Positions 9,295 through 19,878 of a stretch of DNA of 64,000 bases are shown piece by piece (the stretch's first letter is position 1; every line of letters begins with the position of its first letter). The notes below the pieces were generated by a model. The model worked only from the letters and a program-made list of their open reading frames with translations. It ran no database searches and was not told where the DNA came from. The translations under genes were made by a program, and so were the position numbers. The stretch is from Ramlibacter agri (GTDB taxonomy: Bacteria; Pseudomonadota; Gammaproteobacteria; Burkholderiales; Burkholderiaceae_C): NCBI RefSeq assembly GCF_012927085.1, contig NZ_JABBFX010000001.1:1488001-1552000 (forward strand), given 5' to 3'.

Positions 9295-9956
9295 GATCGG
9301 AACAGGCGGGAGTACTGGGTTTCGTGGCGGGCCGAGAGGATGGCCAGCATCGGGGTGAAGGCTTGCGGCTCGGCTTGCAGCGCGTGGGCCACGGCCTGCG
9401 GGATCTCGTCGGCGAGCCGCGCCAGGATGCGCTGCCCCGCCGACTGGCCGAGCGGCACGGACTTGATGGCGGCCTGCATCATGTTCTCGGACCAGCCGAA
9501 GGCGTAGGCGAGGAGGGTGGCGCGCAAGGGTGTACCCTGCGCCGCGATTGCGTACGCCACGGGGTAGGTGGTGTTCTTAGGCTGGGTCGCTGCAGGCACT
9601 CCAGCTCTCCCGAGCGACTTGGCCCAGTCCCCCAGCGACTTCCCCATCTGCTCGCTCTGCAGCCGGAACTCGCTCGTCTCCCGCGTCTGCCGCACCCACG
9701 CATCCATCTCGCCCGCGCGCTGCGGATCGCTTGCGACCTTGGCAACAACTGCAAGATCCCCCCGCGCCAGCGCGAGGTGCAGCTGGTCCACCAGCCAATC
9801 CCCCGCGCTCTGCTCGTCGCGCACCAGCCCGGCCTCCACCGCCGCCTCCAGCCCCTCCGAATACGAGAAGCCGCCCACCGGCAAGGCGGGCGAGGCCAGC
9901 CACGTCAGCCGCAGCAGCGCGGCGTCAGTGAGAGTGGTGGTCGTGTCCGTGTCCAT
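9291..9956 (-). CDS. ureF: Urease accessory protein UreF
   Basis: 221-residue all-helical scaffold that couples UreG to the UreD-urease complex. The start [11 protein letters not shown] at 9956 is preferred because it leaves the family's opening [23 protein letters not shown] close to the N-terminus; an in-frame ATG at 10028 would add 24 residues. Either start lies inside the last codons of ureE, so the His-rich coding tail of ureE is read in another frame as the UreF N-terminus. C-terminal [10 protein letters not shown] is characteristic. The gene overlaps ureG by 4 nt. Confidence 0.96.
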
Positions 9957-10473
9957 GCCCGTGGTCATGATCGTGGTGCTCATGGCCGTGTCCGTGTCCG
10001 TGCGAGTGCCCGCCCGAAGAAGCGCCATAGGCCCCGGCTTCGGGCTCGAAGGCCTCCTGCTTCTCGTTCACGATCAGGTGCATGGCGCGCAGCATGTCGG
10101 CCAGCACGTGGTCCGGCTCGATCTTCAGGTGGTCCGGCTTCAGCTCGATGGGAACGTGCCGGTTGCCCAGGTGGTAGGCCGCGCGCAGCAGGTCGAAGGG
10201 CGTGCCGTGCTCGGTGCAATGCGTGATCACCAGCACCGGCTGCGGCGCGCCGATCACGCGGATCATCGAGCCGTCCTCCGCCACCAGCACGTCGCCGCCG
10301 CGCACCACGGTGCCGCGCGGCAGGAACACGCCCAGCTGCCGGCCCTGCGAGTCGGTCGTGTCGAACCGGCTCTTCTGGCGCACGTCCCAATCGAGTTCGA
10401 CGGTGGCGGCGCGCTTGAGGAGGACGGGCGCGAGGCCCTGGCCTTGGGGAAGGATCTTGTTGACGTGGAGCAT
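9925..10473 (-). CDS. ureE: Urease nickel metallochaperone UreE with His-rich tail
   Basis: 182-residue nickel chaperone that hands Ni2+ to UreG. It has an N-terminal peptide-binding domain (about 1-75), then a ferredoxin-like metal domain with the conserved ADMLRAMHL region near residues 130-140. The last 27 residues contain 15 His in HG/HD repeats, a Klebsiella-like nickel-storing tail that many UreE proteins lack. The tail-coding sequence overlaps ureF by 32 nt. It starts 34 nt after the ureC stop; the gap holds a short inverted repeat (GTCATC/GATGAC). Confidence 0.97.
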   Translation of the reverse strand: MLHVNKILPQGQGLAPVLLKRAATVELDWDVRQKSRFDTTDSQGRQLGVFLPRGTVVRGGDVLVAEDGSMIRVIGAPQPVLVITHCTEHGTPFDLLRAAYHLGNRHVPIELKPDHLKIEPDHVLADMLRAMHLIVNEKQEAFEPEAGAYGASSGGHSHGHGHGHEHHDHDHGHGHGHDHHSH

Positions 10474-10507
10474 GTCGCTATTGTCATCGCGAGGGATGAC
10501 GGGGGCG

Positions 10508-12226
10508 TCAGAACAGGAAATACCTCTGCGCCATCGGCAGCACCGTCGCCGGCTCGCAGGTCAGCAGCTGACCGTCCGCGCGCACCGCGTAGGTCTGCGG
10601 GTCGATCTCCATCTTCGGCAGGTAGTCGTTATGCACCAGGTGCTGCTTGCGCACACGGCGGATGTCCTTCACCGCGCTGATGTTCTTCGCCAGGCCGTAG
10701 CGCTCCTTCACGCCCGCGGCCAGCCCCGCCTGCGACACGAAGGTGATCGAGCCGCGATGCAGCGCGCCGCCGAAGCTGCCGAACATCGGCCGGTAGTGCA
10801 CCGGCTGCGGCGTCGGGATCGAGGCGTTCGGGTCACCCATCGCGGCCATCGCGATGAAGCCGCCCTTGAGGATCAGTGCCGGCTTGACGCCGAAGAAAGC
10901 CGGCTTCCAGACCACCAGGTCGGCCCACTTGCCCGGTTCGATGCTGCCCACTTCATGCGAGATGCCGTGCGCGATGGCGGGGTTGATCGTCAGCTTGGCG
11001 ACGTAGCGCCTGGCGCGGAAGTTGTCGTGGCGCTCGCCGTCGCCCGGCAGCTTGCCGCGCTGCAGCTTCATCTTGTGCGCAGTCTGCCAGCAGCGCAGCA
11101 CCACCTCGCCCACGCGGCCCATGGCCTGCGAGTCGCTGCTGAACATGCTGATCGCGCCCAGGTCGTGGAGGATGTCCTCGGCCGCGATCGTTTCCTTGCG
11201 GATGCGGCTCTCCGCGAACGCCAGGTCTTCCGGGATCGCGGGGTCGAGGTGGTGGCACACCATCAGCATGTCCACGTGCTCGTCCAGCGTGTTCACCGTG
11301 TAGGGCATCGTCGGGTTGGTCGACGAGGGCAGGAAGTTGGCCTCGCCCACCACGCGCAGGATGTCCGGCGCGTGGCCGCCGCCGGCGCCCTCGGTGTGGA
11401 AGGCGCACAGGCCGCGTCCTTTGGTGGCCGCGATCGTGTTCTCGACGAAGCCGGATTCGTTGAGCGTGTCGGAGTGGATGGCGACTTGCACTTCCATCTC
11501 GTCCGCCACGTCCAGGCAGTTGCTGATGGCCGAGGGCGTGGTGCCCCAGTCCTCGTGCAGCTTCAGGCCGATGACGCCGGCCTCCACCTGTTCGCGCAGC
11601 GCCTGCGGCAGGCTGGCGTTGCCCTTGCCCATGAAGCCCAGGTTCATCGGGAAGGCATCGGCAGCCTGCAGCATGCGCTCGATGTTCCACGGTCCCGGCG
11701 TGCAGGTGGTGGCGAAGGTGCCGGTGGCCGGGCCGGTGCCGCCGCCGAACATGGTGGTGACGCCGGAAGCCAGCGCTTCCTCGATCTGCTGCGGGCAGAT
11801 GAAGTGGATGTGGCTGTCGATGGCGCCGGCCGTGACGATGGAGCCTTCGCAACTGATGATCTCGGTGCCCGGGCCGATGACGATGTCCACGCCCGGCTGC
11901 GTGTCGGGGTTGCCGGCCTTGCCGATGGCGGCGATGCGGCCGCCCTTCAAGCCGATGTCGGCCTTGACGATGCCCCAGTGGTCGATGATCAGCGCGTTGG
12001 TCAGCACCGTGTCCATCGCACCCTGGGCATTGGTGCGCTGGGACTGCGCCATGCCGTCGCGGATGGTCTTGCCGCCGCCGAACTTGACCTCTTCGCCGTA
12101 GCCGCCGGCACGCAGGGTGTAGTCGTCCTCGACTTCGATCACCAGCTCGGTGTCGGCGAGGCGGATGCGGTCACCCTTGGTGGGCCCGAACATTTCCGCG
12201 TAGGCGCGGCGGGGAATGGTGGCCAT
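10508..12226 (-). CDS. ureC: Urease alpha subunit UreC
   Basis: 572-residue catalytic subunit that hydrolyses urea to ammonia and carbamate. The start [19 protein letters not shown] at 12226 overlaps the ureB stop by one base (TGATG). All dinuclear-nickel site elements are visible: HIH at 139-141, carbamylated Lys222 in GLKLHEDWG, His251 in [12 protein letters not shown], His277 in [10 protein letters not shown], the flap catalytic His at 325 in MVCHHLD, and Asp365 in SSDSQAMGR. Length and motifs indicate an intact active enzyme. Confidence 0.99.
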   Translation of the reverse strand: MATIPRRAYAEMFGPTKGDRIRLADTELVIEVEDDYTLRAGGYGEEVKFGGGKTIRDGMAQSQRTNAQGAMDTVLTNALIIDHWGIVKADIGLKGGRIAAIGKAGNPDTQPGVDIVIGPGTEIISCEGSIVTAGAIDSHIHFICPQQIEEALASGVTTMFGGGTGPATGTFATTCTPGPWNIERMLQAADAFPMNLGFMGKGNASLPQALREQVEAGVIGLKLHEDWGTTPSAISNCLDVADEMEVQVAIHSDTLNESGFVENTIAATKGRGLCAFHTEGAGGGHAPDILRVVGEANFLPSSTNPTMPYTVNTLDEHVDMLMVCHHLDPAIPEDLAFAESRIRKETIAAEDILHDLGAISMFSSDSQAMGRVGEVVLRCWQTAHKMKLQRGKLPGDGERHDNFRARRYVAKLTINPAIAHGISHEVGSIEPGKWADLVVWKPAFFGVKPALILKGGFIAMAAMGDPNASIPTPQPVHYRPMFGSFGGALHRGSITFVSQAGLAAGVKERYGLAKNISAVKDIRRVRKQHLVHNDYLPKMEIDPQTYAVRADGQLLTCEPATVLPMAQRYFLF

Positions 12227-12531
12227 CAGACTTTTCCTTGCACCAAGCCGCGGAAGCCGTGGATGACGCGGTCGCCGGCGAAGTCCACCAGCTCCACCGT
12301 TCGCTGCTGGCCCGGCTCGAAGCGCACCGCGTTGCCGGAAGCGATGTTCAGGCGCATGCCCTTGGCTGCTGCGCGGTCGAACTGCAGCGCGCCGTTGGTC
12401 TCGGCGAAGTGGTAATGCGAGCCGACCTGGATCGGCCGGTCGGCGGTGTTCTGCACCGCCAGCGTGACGGTGCGGCGGCCCGCGTTGAGCGCGTGGTCGC
12501 CGGCATCGGTGAACAGTTCGCCCGGGGTCAT
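12226..12531 (-). CDS. ureB: Urease beta subunit UreB
   Basis: 101-residue beta subunit with the typical MTPGELF opening, [19 protein letters not shown] and the [16 protein letters not shown] core. GGAGG lies about 7 nt before the ATG, a strong ribosome binding site. It is separated from ureA by the hupE/ureJ gene and coupled to ureC by a TGATG overlap. Confidence 0.98.
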   Translation of the reverse strand: MTPGELFTDAGDHALNAGRRTVTLAVQNTADRPIQVGSHYHFAETNGALQFDRAAAKGMRLNIASGNAVRFEPGQQRTVELVDFAGDRVIHGFRGLVQGKV

Positions 12532-12587
12532 TCAGCAACCTCCATGCTGCGCATTGCGGTATTCGCCCTTGGGGCGGCCCGGCGGGC

Positions 12588-13163
12588 TCATGCCAGGCGG
12601 GCCAGCAGGGTGGCGCCCAGCAGGGCGACGCCGCTTCCCGACACCACCGGCAGCCAGCGATGGCGCGCCAGCACCAGCCGGCCCAGCGCGATGCCGGTAG
12701 CATGCAGCAGCGCGGTGGCGAGCACCATGCCGGCGAGCGCGGCACCGCCGCCTTCGGCCAGCTCGAAGCCGTGCGCGGCGCCGTGGAAGAAGGCAAAGCC
12801 GCCGGCCAGCGCCGCCGCGGCGGCCAGCGGCAGCCGGCGCTGCGTGGCCACCAGCAGGCCCAGCGCCAGCAGCGAAGCGGCGATCATGGGTTCGACGGCC
12901 GGAACCTGCAGGCCGGCGAAGCCGGCCAGCGCGCCGGCGAGCAGCGTCCCGACGAAGGCCGCGGGCGCCAGCCACACCGGCCGCACGGCCAGGGCGCTCC
13001 ACAAGCCCACGGCGACCATCGCCGCCAGGTGGTCGAAGCCGGTCAACGGGTGCACGAAGCCGGCGAGGAAGCCCGCGTGCGTATGCGGCGTGTCACCGTT
13101 GTGGGCCTGGGCGGCGGTGGCGAGCAGGGCGGCCGCAGCCAGCCAGAAGGTTCTTGTTTTCAT
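12588..13163 (-). CDS. ureJ: HupE/UreJ-family nickel permease
   Basis: 191-residue membrane protein of the HupE/UreJ family, thought to bring Ni2+ across the inner membrane for urease or hydrogenase. It has a cleavable signal-like N-terminus ending AAQAH near residue 21, exposing a His-containing mature N-terminus ([12 protein letters not shown]). The family motif [16 protein letters not shown] follows, then about six membrane helices and [10 protein letters not shown], whose His/Glu residues are probable metal contacts. Its position between ureA and ureB is a known betaproteobacterial arrangement and argues for a role in urease nickel supply. Confidence 0.93.
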   Translation of the reverse strand: MKTRTFWLAAAALLATAAQAHNGDTPHTHAGFLAGFVHPLTGFDHLAAMVAVGLWSALAVRPVWLAPAAFVGTLLAGALAGFAGLQVPAVEPMIAASLLALGLLVATQRRLPLAAAAALAGGFAFFHGAAHGFELAEGGGAALAGMVLATALLHATGIALGRLVLARHRWLPVVSGSGVALLGATLLARLA

Positions 13164-13169
13164 GGCGGT

Positions 13170-13472
<303 letters not shown>

Positions 13473-13537
13473 GGTGTGAACCATCCTAGTGCAAGTCCCG
13501 GGCCAAGGTGAGATTTCCAATGCGGACTTCCGGAAGG

Positions 13538-13650
13538 CAGGACTTCCGAACGCAAAGGACGCGAAAGCTACGCAAAGGACGCAAAAGAAAATCAAAGGAC
13601 TTTTTTGCGTCCTTTGCGCCCCTTTGCGTCTTTTGCGTTCGGAAGTCCTG
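13538..13650. repeat. Large near-perfect inverted repeat between ureA and the transporter-kinase
   Basis: The outer arms CAGGACTTCCGAACGCAAA (13538-13556) and their exact reverse complement (13632-13650) are 19 nt with no mismatch. The inner arms continue for about 30 more nt with few mismatches around a short A/T-rich centre. The arms are made of iterated CGCAAAGGAC units, and partial extra copies (GGACTTCCGGAAGG, GTTCGGAAGCCC) flank the element. Transcribed from either side it would fold into one long hairpin. It looks like an intergenic palindromic element (REP/MITE-like) and may insulate or attenuate the divergent transcripts. Confidence 0.8.
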
Positions 13651-13683
13651 CAGTTCGGAAGCCCGTCTTCCCCGGCACGAAAG

Positions 13684-16600
13684 ATGCAGCTCGGTTGCGT
13701 GAGCCAGTCCCACCCCATCCCCCAGCAGGTCGTCAAGGTGCGCCGCGACTACAACAGTTGGGTCGCCAGCGAGACGATGGAGGACTACGCCCTGCGCTAC
13801 ACGCCGCAGCGCTTCCGGCGCTGGTCGGCCTTCCGCGTGGCCAACACCGCTTTCGGCGCGGCGTCCTTCCTGGTGCTGGAGGCCGTGGGTGCGACCTTGC
13901 TGGTGCAGTACGGCTTCCTCAATGCCTTCTGGGCGATCCTGGCCACGGGCTTCATCATCTTCGTCGCCGGCTTGCCGATCAGCATCTACGCGGCCCGCTA
14001 CGGCGTCGACATGGACCTGCTGACGCGCGGCGCCGGCTTCGGCTACATCGGGTCGACGCTCACCTCGCTGATCTACGCCAGCTTCACCTTCATCTTCTTC
14101 GCGCTGGAAGCGGCGGTGATGGCCTATGCGCTGGACCTCGCGCTGGGCATCCCGCCCACCTGGGGCTACCTGGCCTGCGCGCTCGTCGTGATCCCGTTGG
14201 TGACGCACGGGGTGTCCGCCATCAGCCGCTTGCAGGCCTGGACCCAGCCCCTGTGGCTGGTGATGCTGGTGGTGCCTTTCGCCTTCGTCCTGGCGCGCGA
14301 TCCTGGTGCATTTGCCGGAATCCTGCACTATGCCGGTGAGAAATCGCAGGCTGGCGGCTTCGAGCTGCACTTGTTTGGTGCCGCCCTGACCGTGGGCATC
14401 GCCCTCATCACGCAGATGGGCGAGCAGGCCGACTACCTGCGCTTCATGCCGGCGCGCACCGCGGCCAACCGGCGCGCCTGGTGGGCGGGCGTGCTGGCGG
14501 GCGGCCCGGGCTGGGTGGTGCTGGGCGTGGTCAAGATGCTGGGGGGCGCGCTGCTCGCCTACCTCGCGATCAAGCACATGGTGCCGACGGACCGCGCGGT
14601 CGACCCGAACCAGATGTACCTGGCTGCCTACGAGTACGTGTTCCCGCACTACGGGTGGGCGGTGGCGGCGACTGCGGCCTTCGTCGTGATCTCGCAGCTG
14701 AAGATCAACGTCACCAACGCCTATGCGGGCTCGCTGGCCTGGTCCAACTTCTTCTCGCGCGTCACGCACAGCCACCCGGGCCGCGTGGTGTGGGTGCTGT
14801 TCAACACGCTCATCGCCTTCATGCTGATGGAGATGAACGTGTTCGAGGCGCTGGGCGACGTGCTGGGGCTGTACTCCAACATCGCCATCGCCTGGATGAT
14901 GGCCGTGGTGGCCGACCTGGTGGTGAACAAGCCGCTGGGGCTGTCGCCCAAGGGCATCGAGTTCAAGCGCGCCTACCTGTACGACATCAACCCGGTGGGC
15001 GTGGGCGCGATGGCGCTGGCTTCGGCGGTGTCCATCAGCGCCTACCTGGGCGTGTTCGGGCCCATGGCGCAGGCGTTTTCGGCGTTGATTGCGATGGGCG
15101 TGGCGTTCGTGGCCGCGCCTCTGATCGCGTGGGGGACGAAAGGGCGGTATTACATCGCGCGTGGCGCCGACAGCGACGCCCGTAGGGTGCGCAGCTCCGC
15201 TGCGCACCTCGCGACGCAACGCTGCGTCATCTGCGAGCGCGATTACGAAGGCCCCGACATGGCCCACTGCCCGGCCTACCGCGGACCGATCTGCTCGCTG
15301 TGCTGCACGCTCGACGCGCGCTGCGGCGACCTGTGCAAGCCGCAGGCGAGCCTGTCCGCGCAGTGGTCTGGCGCGCTGCGGGCGCTGCTGCCGCGCCGTG
15401 CCTGGCCTTACCTGGATACCGGCCTGGGCCACTTCCTGCTGTTGATGCTGGTGATCGCGCCATTGCTGGCGGCGCTGTTCGGCTTGCTGTACCACCAGGA
15501 GATGGCCTCCGCCGTGCCGGGCGGCGAGCCGGGCTGGATGGCGCACGGCACCTTGCGCGCCACCTTCGTCAAGGCTTACTGCGCGCTGCTGGTGGTGGCG
15601 GGCATCGTCGCCTGGTGGCTGGTGCTGGCGCACAAGAGCCGGCAGGTGGCGCAGGAGGAATCCAACCGCCAGACCCACCTGCTGCTGCGCGAGATCGAGT
15701 CGCACCGCCAGACCGACGCCGCGCTGCAGCAGGCCCGCATCGCCGCCGAACAGGCGAACCAGGCCAAGAGCCGCTACATCAGCGCCATCAGCCACGAGCT
15801 GCGCACGCCGCTCAATGGCATCCTGGGCTACGCGCAGCTGATGGGCGAAGACGCTTCGATGCCGGCGCACCGCAAGCACGCCATCAACGTCATCAAGCGC
15901 GGCGGCGAGCACCTGCTGTCGCTGATCGAAGGCACGCTGGATATCGCCCGCATCGAGTCGGGCAAGCTGACCTTGAACGTGAAGCCGATGCGCTTCGCCG
16001 ATTTCGTCCACGAGATGGCCGGCCTGTTCGAGCTGCAGGCCGCGGCCAAGGGCCTGGCCTTCCGCTTCGACACCGAGGGTGCGGTGCCGGAGGTGGTGCG
16101 GGCCGACGAGAAGCGGGTGCGGCAGATCCTCATCAACCTGCTGGGCAACGCGATCAAGTTCACGCAGCAGGGGCAGGTGGTCTTCCGCATGCGGCACGCG
16201 CGCGAGATGGCGCTGGTCGAGGTGGAAGACACCGGCCCGGGCCTGGCGCCGCAGGAACTGGCGCAGATCTTCGATCCCTTTGCGCGCGGCAGCAGTGCCG
16301 CGGGCAGTTCGGTGCCGGGCGCCGGCCTGGGCCTGACCATCGCCAAGATGCTGACCGACCTGATGGGCGGCGAGTTGATGGCCACCAGCACGCCGGGCGT
16401 CGGTTCGGTGTTCCGCGTGCGGCTGTTCCTGCCCGAGGTGCACGGCACGCCGGCCCGGCCGGTACAGGCGCCGCCGCGCCGCGGCTACGCGGGCGCGCGC
16501 CGCAAGATCCTGGTCGTCGACAACGAGGAAGCCGACCGCGAGCTGCTGGTGCACCTGCTGGAGCCGCTGGGCTTCGAGCTGCGCACGGCCGCCAGCGGCC

Positions 16601-17114
16601 ACGATGCGCTGGACCTGCTGGCCGCGGGCCTGCGGCCCGACGCGATCTTCATGGACCTGGCGATGCCTGGCATCGACGGCTGGGAGACCATCCGCCGCCT
16701 GCGCCGCATGGACTTGCAGGCGGCGATTGCGGTGGTCTCCGCCAACGCCTTCGACAAGGGCCTGGACAACGATGCCGGCATCCGGCCCGAAGATTTCGTG
16801 TTGAAGCCCGTGCGCCACAGCGAGCTGCTGGACTGGCTGGAGCGGCGTCTCGGACTGGCCTGGCTGCACGAGCCGAAGGCGGTGGAAACACCGAAGACGG
16901 CGGCGAGCGAGTGGACCTGGCCGCGCGCCGACCTGCTGGCGCCGCTGCAGCAGGCGGTGCAGCTCGGTTGGTACCGCGGCATCCTGAACCAGCTGGATGC
17001 CATCGATGCGGCCCAGCCCGAATGTGCGGCCTTCAGCGCCGCGCTGCGCGAGCAGGCGCGCCAGTTCCAGTTCGAAGCGATCGGCCGCGCGCTGGCCATG
17101 GAAGGAGAGACGCG

Positions 17115-17118
<4 letters not shown>
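13684..17118 (+). CDS. NCS1-like transporter fused to hybrid histidine kinase and receiver
   Basis: 1144 residues from ATG 13684; the open frame extends upstream through the inverted repeat, which is probably not translated. Residues 15-495 form a 12-helix transporter like the purine/cytosine/allantoin permease (NCS1) family ([20 protein letters not shown], then [13 protein letters not shown]). Residues 514-551 hold eight Cys (514, 517, 529, 537, 540, 541, 547, 551). Two further helices (about 568-640) lead to HisKA with His704 in [10 protein letters not shown]. An HATPase follows ([25 protein letters not shown]), then a receiver with Asp991 and a helical tail without an HPt His. The gene is divergent from urease and overlaps the response-regulator gene by 4 nt. 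Ligand and target genes are unknown; purine, ureide or urea sensing is inference. Confidence 0.9.
15186..15208. repeat. Palindromic element inside the kinase linker
   Basis: GGTGCGCAGC (15186-15195) and GCTGCGCACC (15199-15208) are perfect arms around TCC, preceded by CGTA. Elements of this type normally sit between genes in Burkholderiales. Here it is read in frame as part of the linker just before the eight-cysteine module. Confidence 0.7.
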
Positions 17119-18068
<950 letters not shown>

Positions 18069-18099
18069 CCGCGGCCCCGCGTTTGGCGACAAATGCGGG

Positions 18100-18636
18100 A
18101 TGGACCTCTCCACCGACTACGTCGTCCCCGTCCTGGCAGCCATTGCCGGCGCCTTTGCCAAGGCGGCCTATCCGGACCTCAAGGCCTTCGTGCTGGGCAA
18201 GCGTGGCATCAGCGGCACGTGGACGCTGGTGGGCAGCGAGATCAAGGACGCGCAAGGCAACTGCGCGCTGTTCGAGGAAGCGCTGAAGCTGCGCAACAAC
18301 GACCGCGTGCTGAAGGCGAAGAGCGAGGTGGGCGACTTCGTCCGCGAGTACAGCGGCTTCACCAACGACGAATACCTGGCGCTTGCCTACAACTCGCGCG
18401 GCGGCCCGGGGACGGGCAGCATCGTCGCCAGGGACCCCAGCGGCACCAAGAAGGTGTTCGTAGGCTACTGGCAGGGGCTGGACTGCACGCTGCCCGAAAA
18501 GCGGCTCGTGAAAGGTCCGGCCATTCTCGTGCGGGGTACTGCGGGCAGCGCCGAAGTGCAGAACATGCGCAACCGCTTCAGCGCGTTCCTGGCGCAGCGT
18601 TGCGAAGTCGTCGCGACGCCGCCTTTCAACCCGTAG
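18100..18636 (+). CDS. Hypothetical membrane-anchored protein, 178 residues
   Basis: One N-terminal hydrophobic segment (residues 8-26, VVPVLAAIAGAFAKAAY) is followed by a soluble domain opening KRGISGTWTLVGSE and later GYWQGLDCTLPEKRLVKGP. The GxW-type start and alternating hydrophobic pattern suggest a small beta-barrel of lipocalin-like type, but I recognise no family. It lies 31 nt after the response-regulator stop on the same strand, with only a weak ribosome binding site, so co-transcription is possible but a functional link is not shown. It ends at a hairpin shared with the convergent repressor gene. Confidence 0.65.
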   Translation: MDLSTDYVVPVLAAIAGAFAKAAYPDLKAFVLGKRGISGTWTLVGSEIKDAQGNCALFEEALKLRNNDRVLKAKSEVGDFVREYSGFTNDEYLALAYNSRGGPGTGSIVARDPSGTKKVFVGYWQGLDCTLPEKRLVKGPAILVRGTAGSAEVQNMRNRFSAFLAQRCEVVATPPFNP

Positions 18637-18671
18637 GCTGGGTTCGCGGAGCCCTGCGACGCGACCCCAGC
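18637..18671. terminator. Palindromic repeat between convergent genes, probable terminator
   Basis: GCTGGGTTCGC (18637-18647) pairs with GCGACCCCAGC (18661-18671) with one G-T pair and a 13-nt loop. It fills the gap between two convergent stops. A close relative, CGTAGGCCGGGTTCGGC..., occurs inside the hydroxypyruvate isomerase gene at 47590-47620, so this is a dispersed repeat family. Confidence 0.6.
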
Positions 18672-19703
18672 TCAGGTGCTCCCGCGCACCACGACTTCGA
18701 AGCCCACGTCGATGGCGCTCTGCGCCGGCGCCTGCCTTTGCATCAGCCCCAGCAGCATGCGGGCCGCGGCGGCGCCGATCTCGCCGCGGCGGGTGCGCAC
18801 GGTGGTGAGCGGCGGCACCATCTGGTCGCTGCCGGTCAGGTCGTTGAAACCGGCCACCGCCACCTGCGCGGGCACCTGCACGCCCAGCCGCAAGGCGGCG
18901 GTGAGGGCGCCCTGGGCCAGGTCGTCGTTGCAGAAGAAGATGGCGTCGACCTTCGGCGTCTGCGCCAGGATCTGCTCGAACATCTGGCCGCCCAGCGCCA
19001 TCGACGAAGGCGCGGGGTTCATCCACTCCAGCTTGGGGTCGTGCAGGCCCTGCTTCTGCAGCTCGCCGCGCCAGCCATCGCGCCGCTGCAGCGTGCGCGG
19101 GTCCAGCTGCGCGGCGGCGAAGGCGATGCGCCGCCGGCCGCGTTCCAGCAGGTGGCGGGTCAGCGCCGACGCCGCCTCGCGCTGCGAGAAGCCGACGCTG
19201 TAGACGCCTTCTTCCTCCGAGGTCTCCATCACGTGCACGCAGGGCACGCCGCTGTCGGCGATGAGCGCGCGGGCCGCCGTGCTCTGGTCGAAGCCGGCCA
19301 GCACCAGGCCGGCCGGCCGGTGCAGCAGCTGCTCGCGCAGCAGCTGTTCCTCTTCGCTCTTGTCGTAGTGCGTGATGCCGATCAGCGCCTGGTAGCCGGC
19401 GGGCCGCAGGGTGCGCTGCACCTCCTCGATGACGTCGACGAACAGCGCGTTGGACAGTGCGGGCACCAGCACGCCCACGTGGGAGCCGTGTTGCGAAGCC
19501 AGCGCGCGCGCGGCCGGGTCCGGCACATAACCCAGCTTGCGTGCCGCCGCCTGCACGCGGGCTATCAGTTCGGGCGCGACCCGCCGCTCGCCGCGCAGCG
19601 CGCGCGACACCGTGATCGGGCTGACGCCGGCGCTGTGCGCGACGTCGTTCAGCGTGATGCGGCCGGTGGCGCGGCGGCCACGGGGCGGTAATGAATGGGT
19701 CAT
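18672..19703 (-). CDS. gntR: LacI-family repressor, GntR (gluconate) type
   Basis: 343-residue DNA-binding repressor. An N-terminal LacI helix-turn-helix (about 16-40: ITLNDVAHSAGVSPITVSRA) with hinge YVPDPAARALAS precedes a periplasmic-binding-protein-like effector domain (VGVLVPALSNALFVDVIEEV, FFCNDDLAQGALTAALRLG, VAGFNDLTGSDQMVPPLTT). It is divergent from gluconokinase. Two near-identical palindromes in the shared intergenic region are its likely operators, so gluconate or 6-phosphogluconate-responsive control of both itself and the uptake operon is inferred. Confidence 0.9.
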   Translation of the reverse strand: MTHSLPPRGRRATGRITLNDVAHSAGVSPITVSRALRGERRVAPELIARVQAAARKLGYVPDPAARALASQHGSHVGVLVPALSNALFVDVIEEVQRTLRPAGYQALIGITHYDKSEEEQLLREQLLHRPAGLVLAGFDQSTAARALIADSGVPCVHVMETSEEEGVYSVGFSQREAASALTRHLLERGRRRIAFAAAQLDPRTLQRRDGWRGELQKQGLHDPKLEWMNPAPSSMALGGQMFEQILAQTPKVDAIFFCNDDLAQGALTAALRLGVQVPAQVAVAGFNDLTGSDQMVPPLTTVRTRRGEIGAAAARMLLGLMQRQAPAQSAIDVGFEVVVRGST

Positions 19704-19733
19704 ACGGGTAAGTCCCTAGCCGATGCTGGTTTA

Positions 19734-19747
19734 GGATAGCGGTATCC
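19734..19747. promoter_or_regulatory. Probable GntR operator 1
   Basis: GGATAGCGGTATCC, a 14-bp near-palindrome 30 nt upstream of the repressor start. It differs at one base from the perfect site at 19845. The central CG and symmetric ATA/TAT half-sites are typical of LacI-family operators. Confidence 0.75.
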
Positions 19748-19844
19748 AAGTGCAGGCCCGTTCGGGACTTTACCTGCACCAGCCTGTCGCATTTTCCCCT
19801 TTGTTGTACCCGTTGTCCTCTTCTTCTTGTTTTTCGCCGCAATC

Positions 19845-19858
19845 GGATAGCGCTATCC
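19845..19858. promoter_or_regulatory. Probable GntR operator 2
   Basis: GGATAGCGCTATCC, a perfect 14-bp palindrome 111 bp from operator 1 and just upstream of gluconokinase. The spacing allows looping between the sites. Its position also argues that gluconokinase translation begins downstream of it. Confidence 0.78.
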
Positions 19859-19878
19859 AATCCGCTGCCGCACCGCTC

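Noticed and set aside
9957..10028. Longer UreF start at 10028
   Set aside because: It only adds residues read from the His-tail repeats of ureE; the family N-terminus is already reached from 9956.
13538..13650. CRISPR-like repeat cluster (CGCAAAGGAC units)
   Set aside because: The units are short, irregular and arranged as one inverted repeat, with no spacers of constant length and no cas genes.
13489..13683. N-terminal extension of the transporter-kinase through the inverted repeat
   Set aside because: It would translate the palindromic element into a Lys/Thr-rich leader unrelated to NCS1 N-termini; ATG 13684 fits better.
18100..18636. CBASS Cap15-type effector
   Set aside because: Only one membrane helix and a vague barrel pattern; no CD-NTase or other defence gene nearby, so I kept it as hypothetical.
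19750..19878. N-terminal extension of gluconokinase from GTG 19750
   Set aside because: The extension translates a T-rich promoter-like stretch and the second operator, and pushes the P-loop about 45 residues from the N-terminus, unlike the family.
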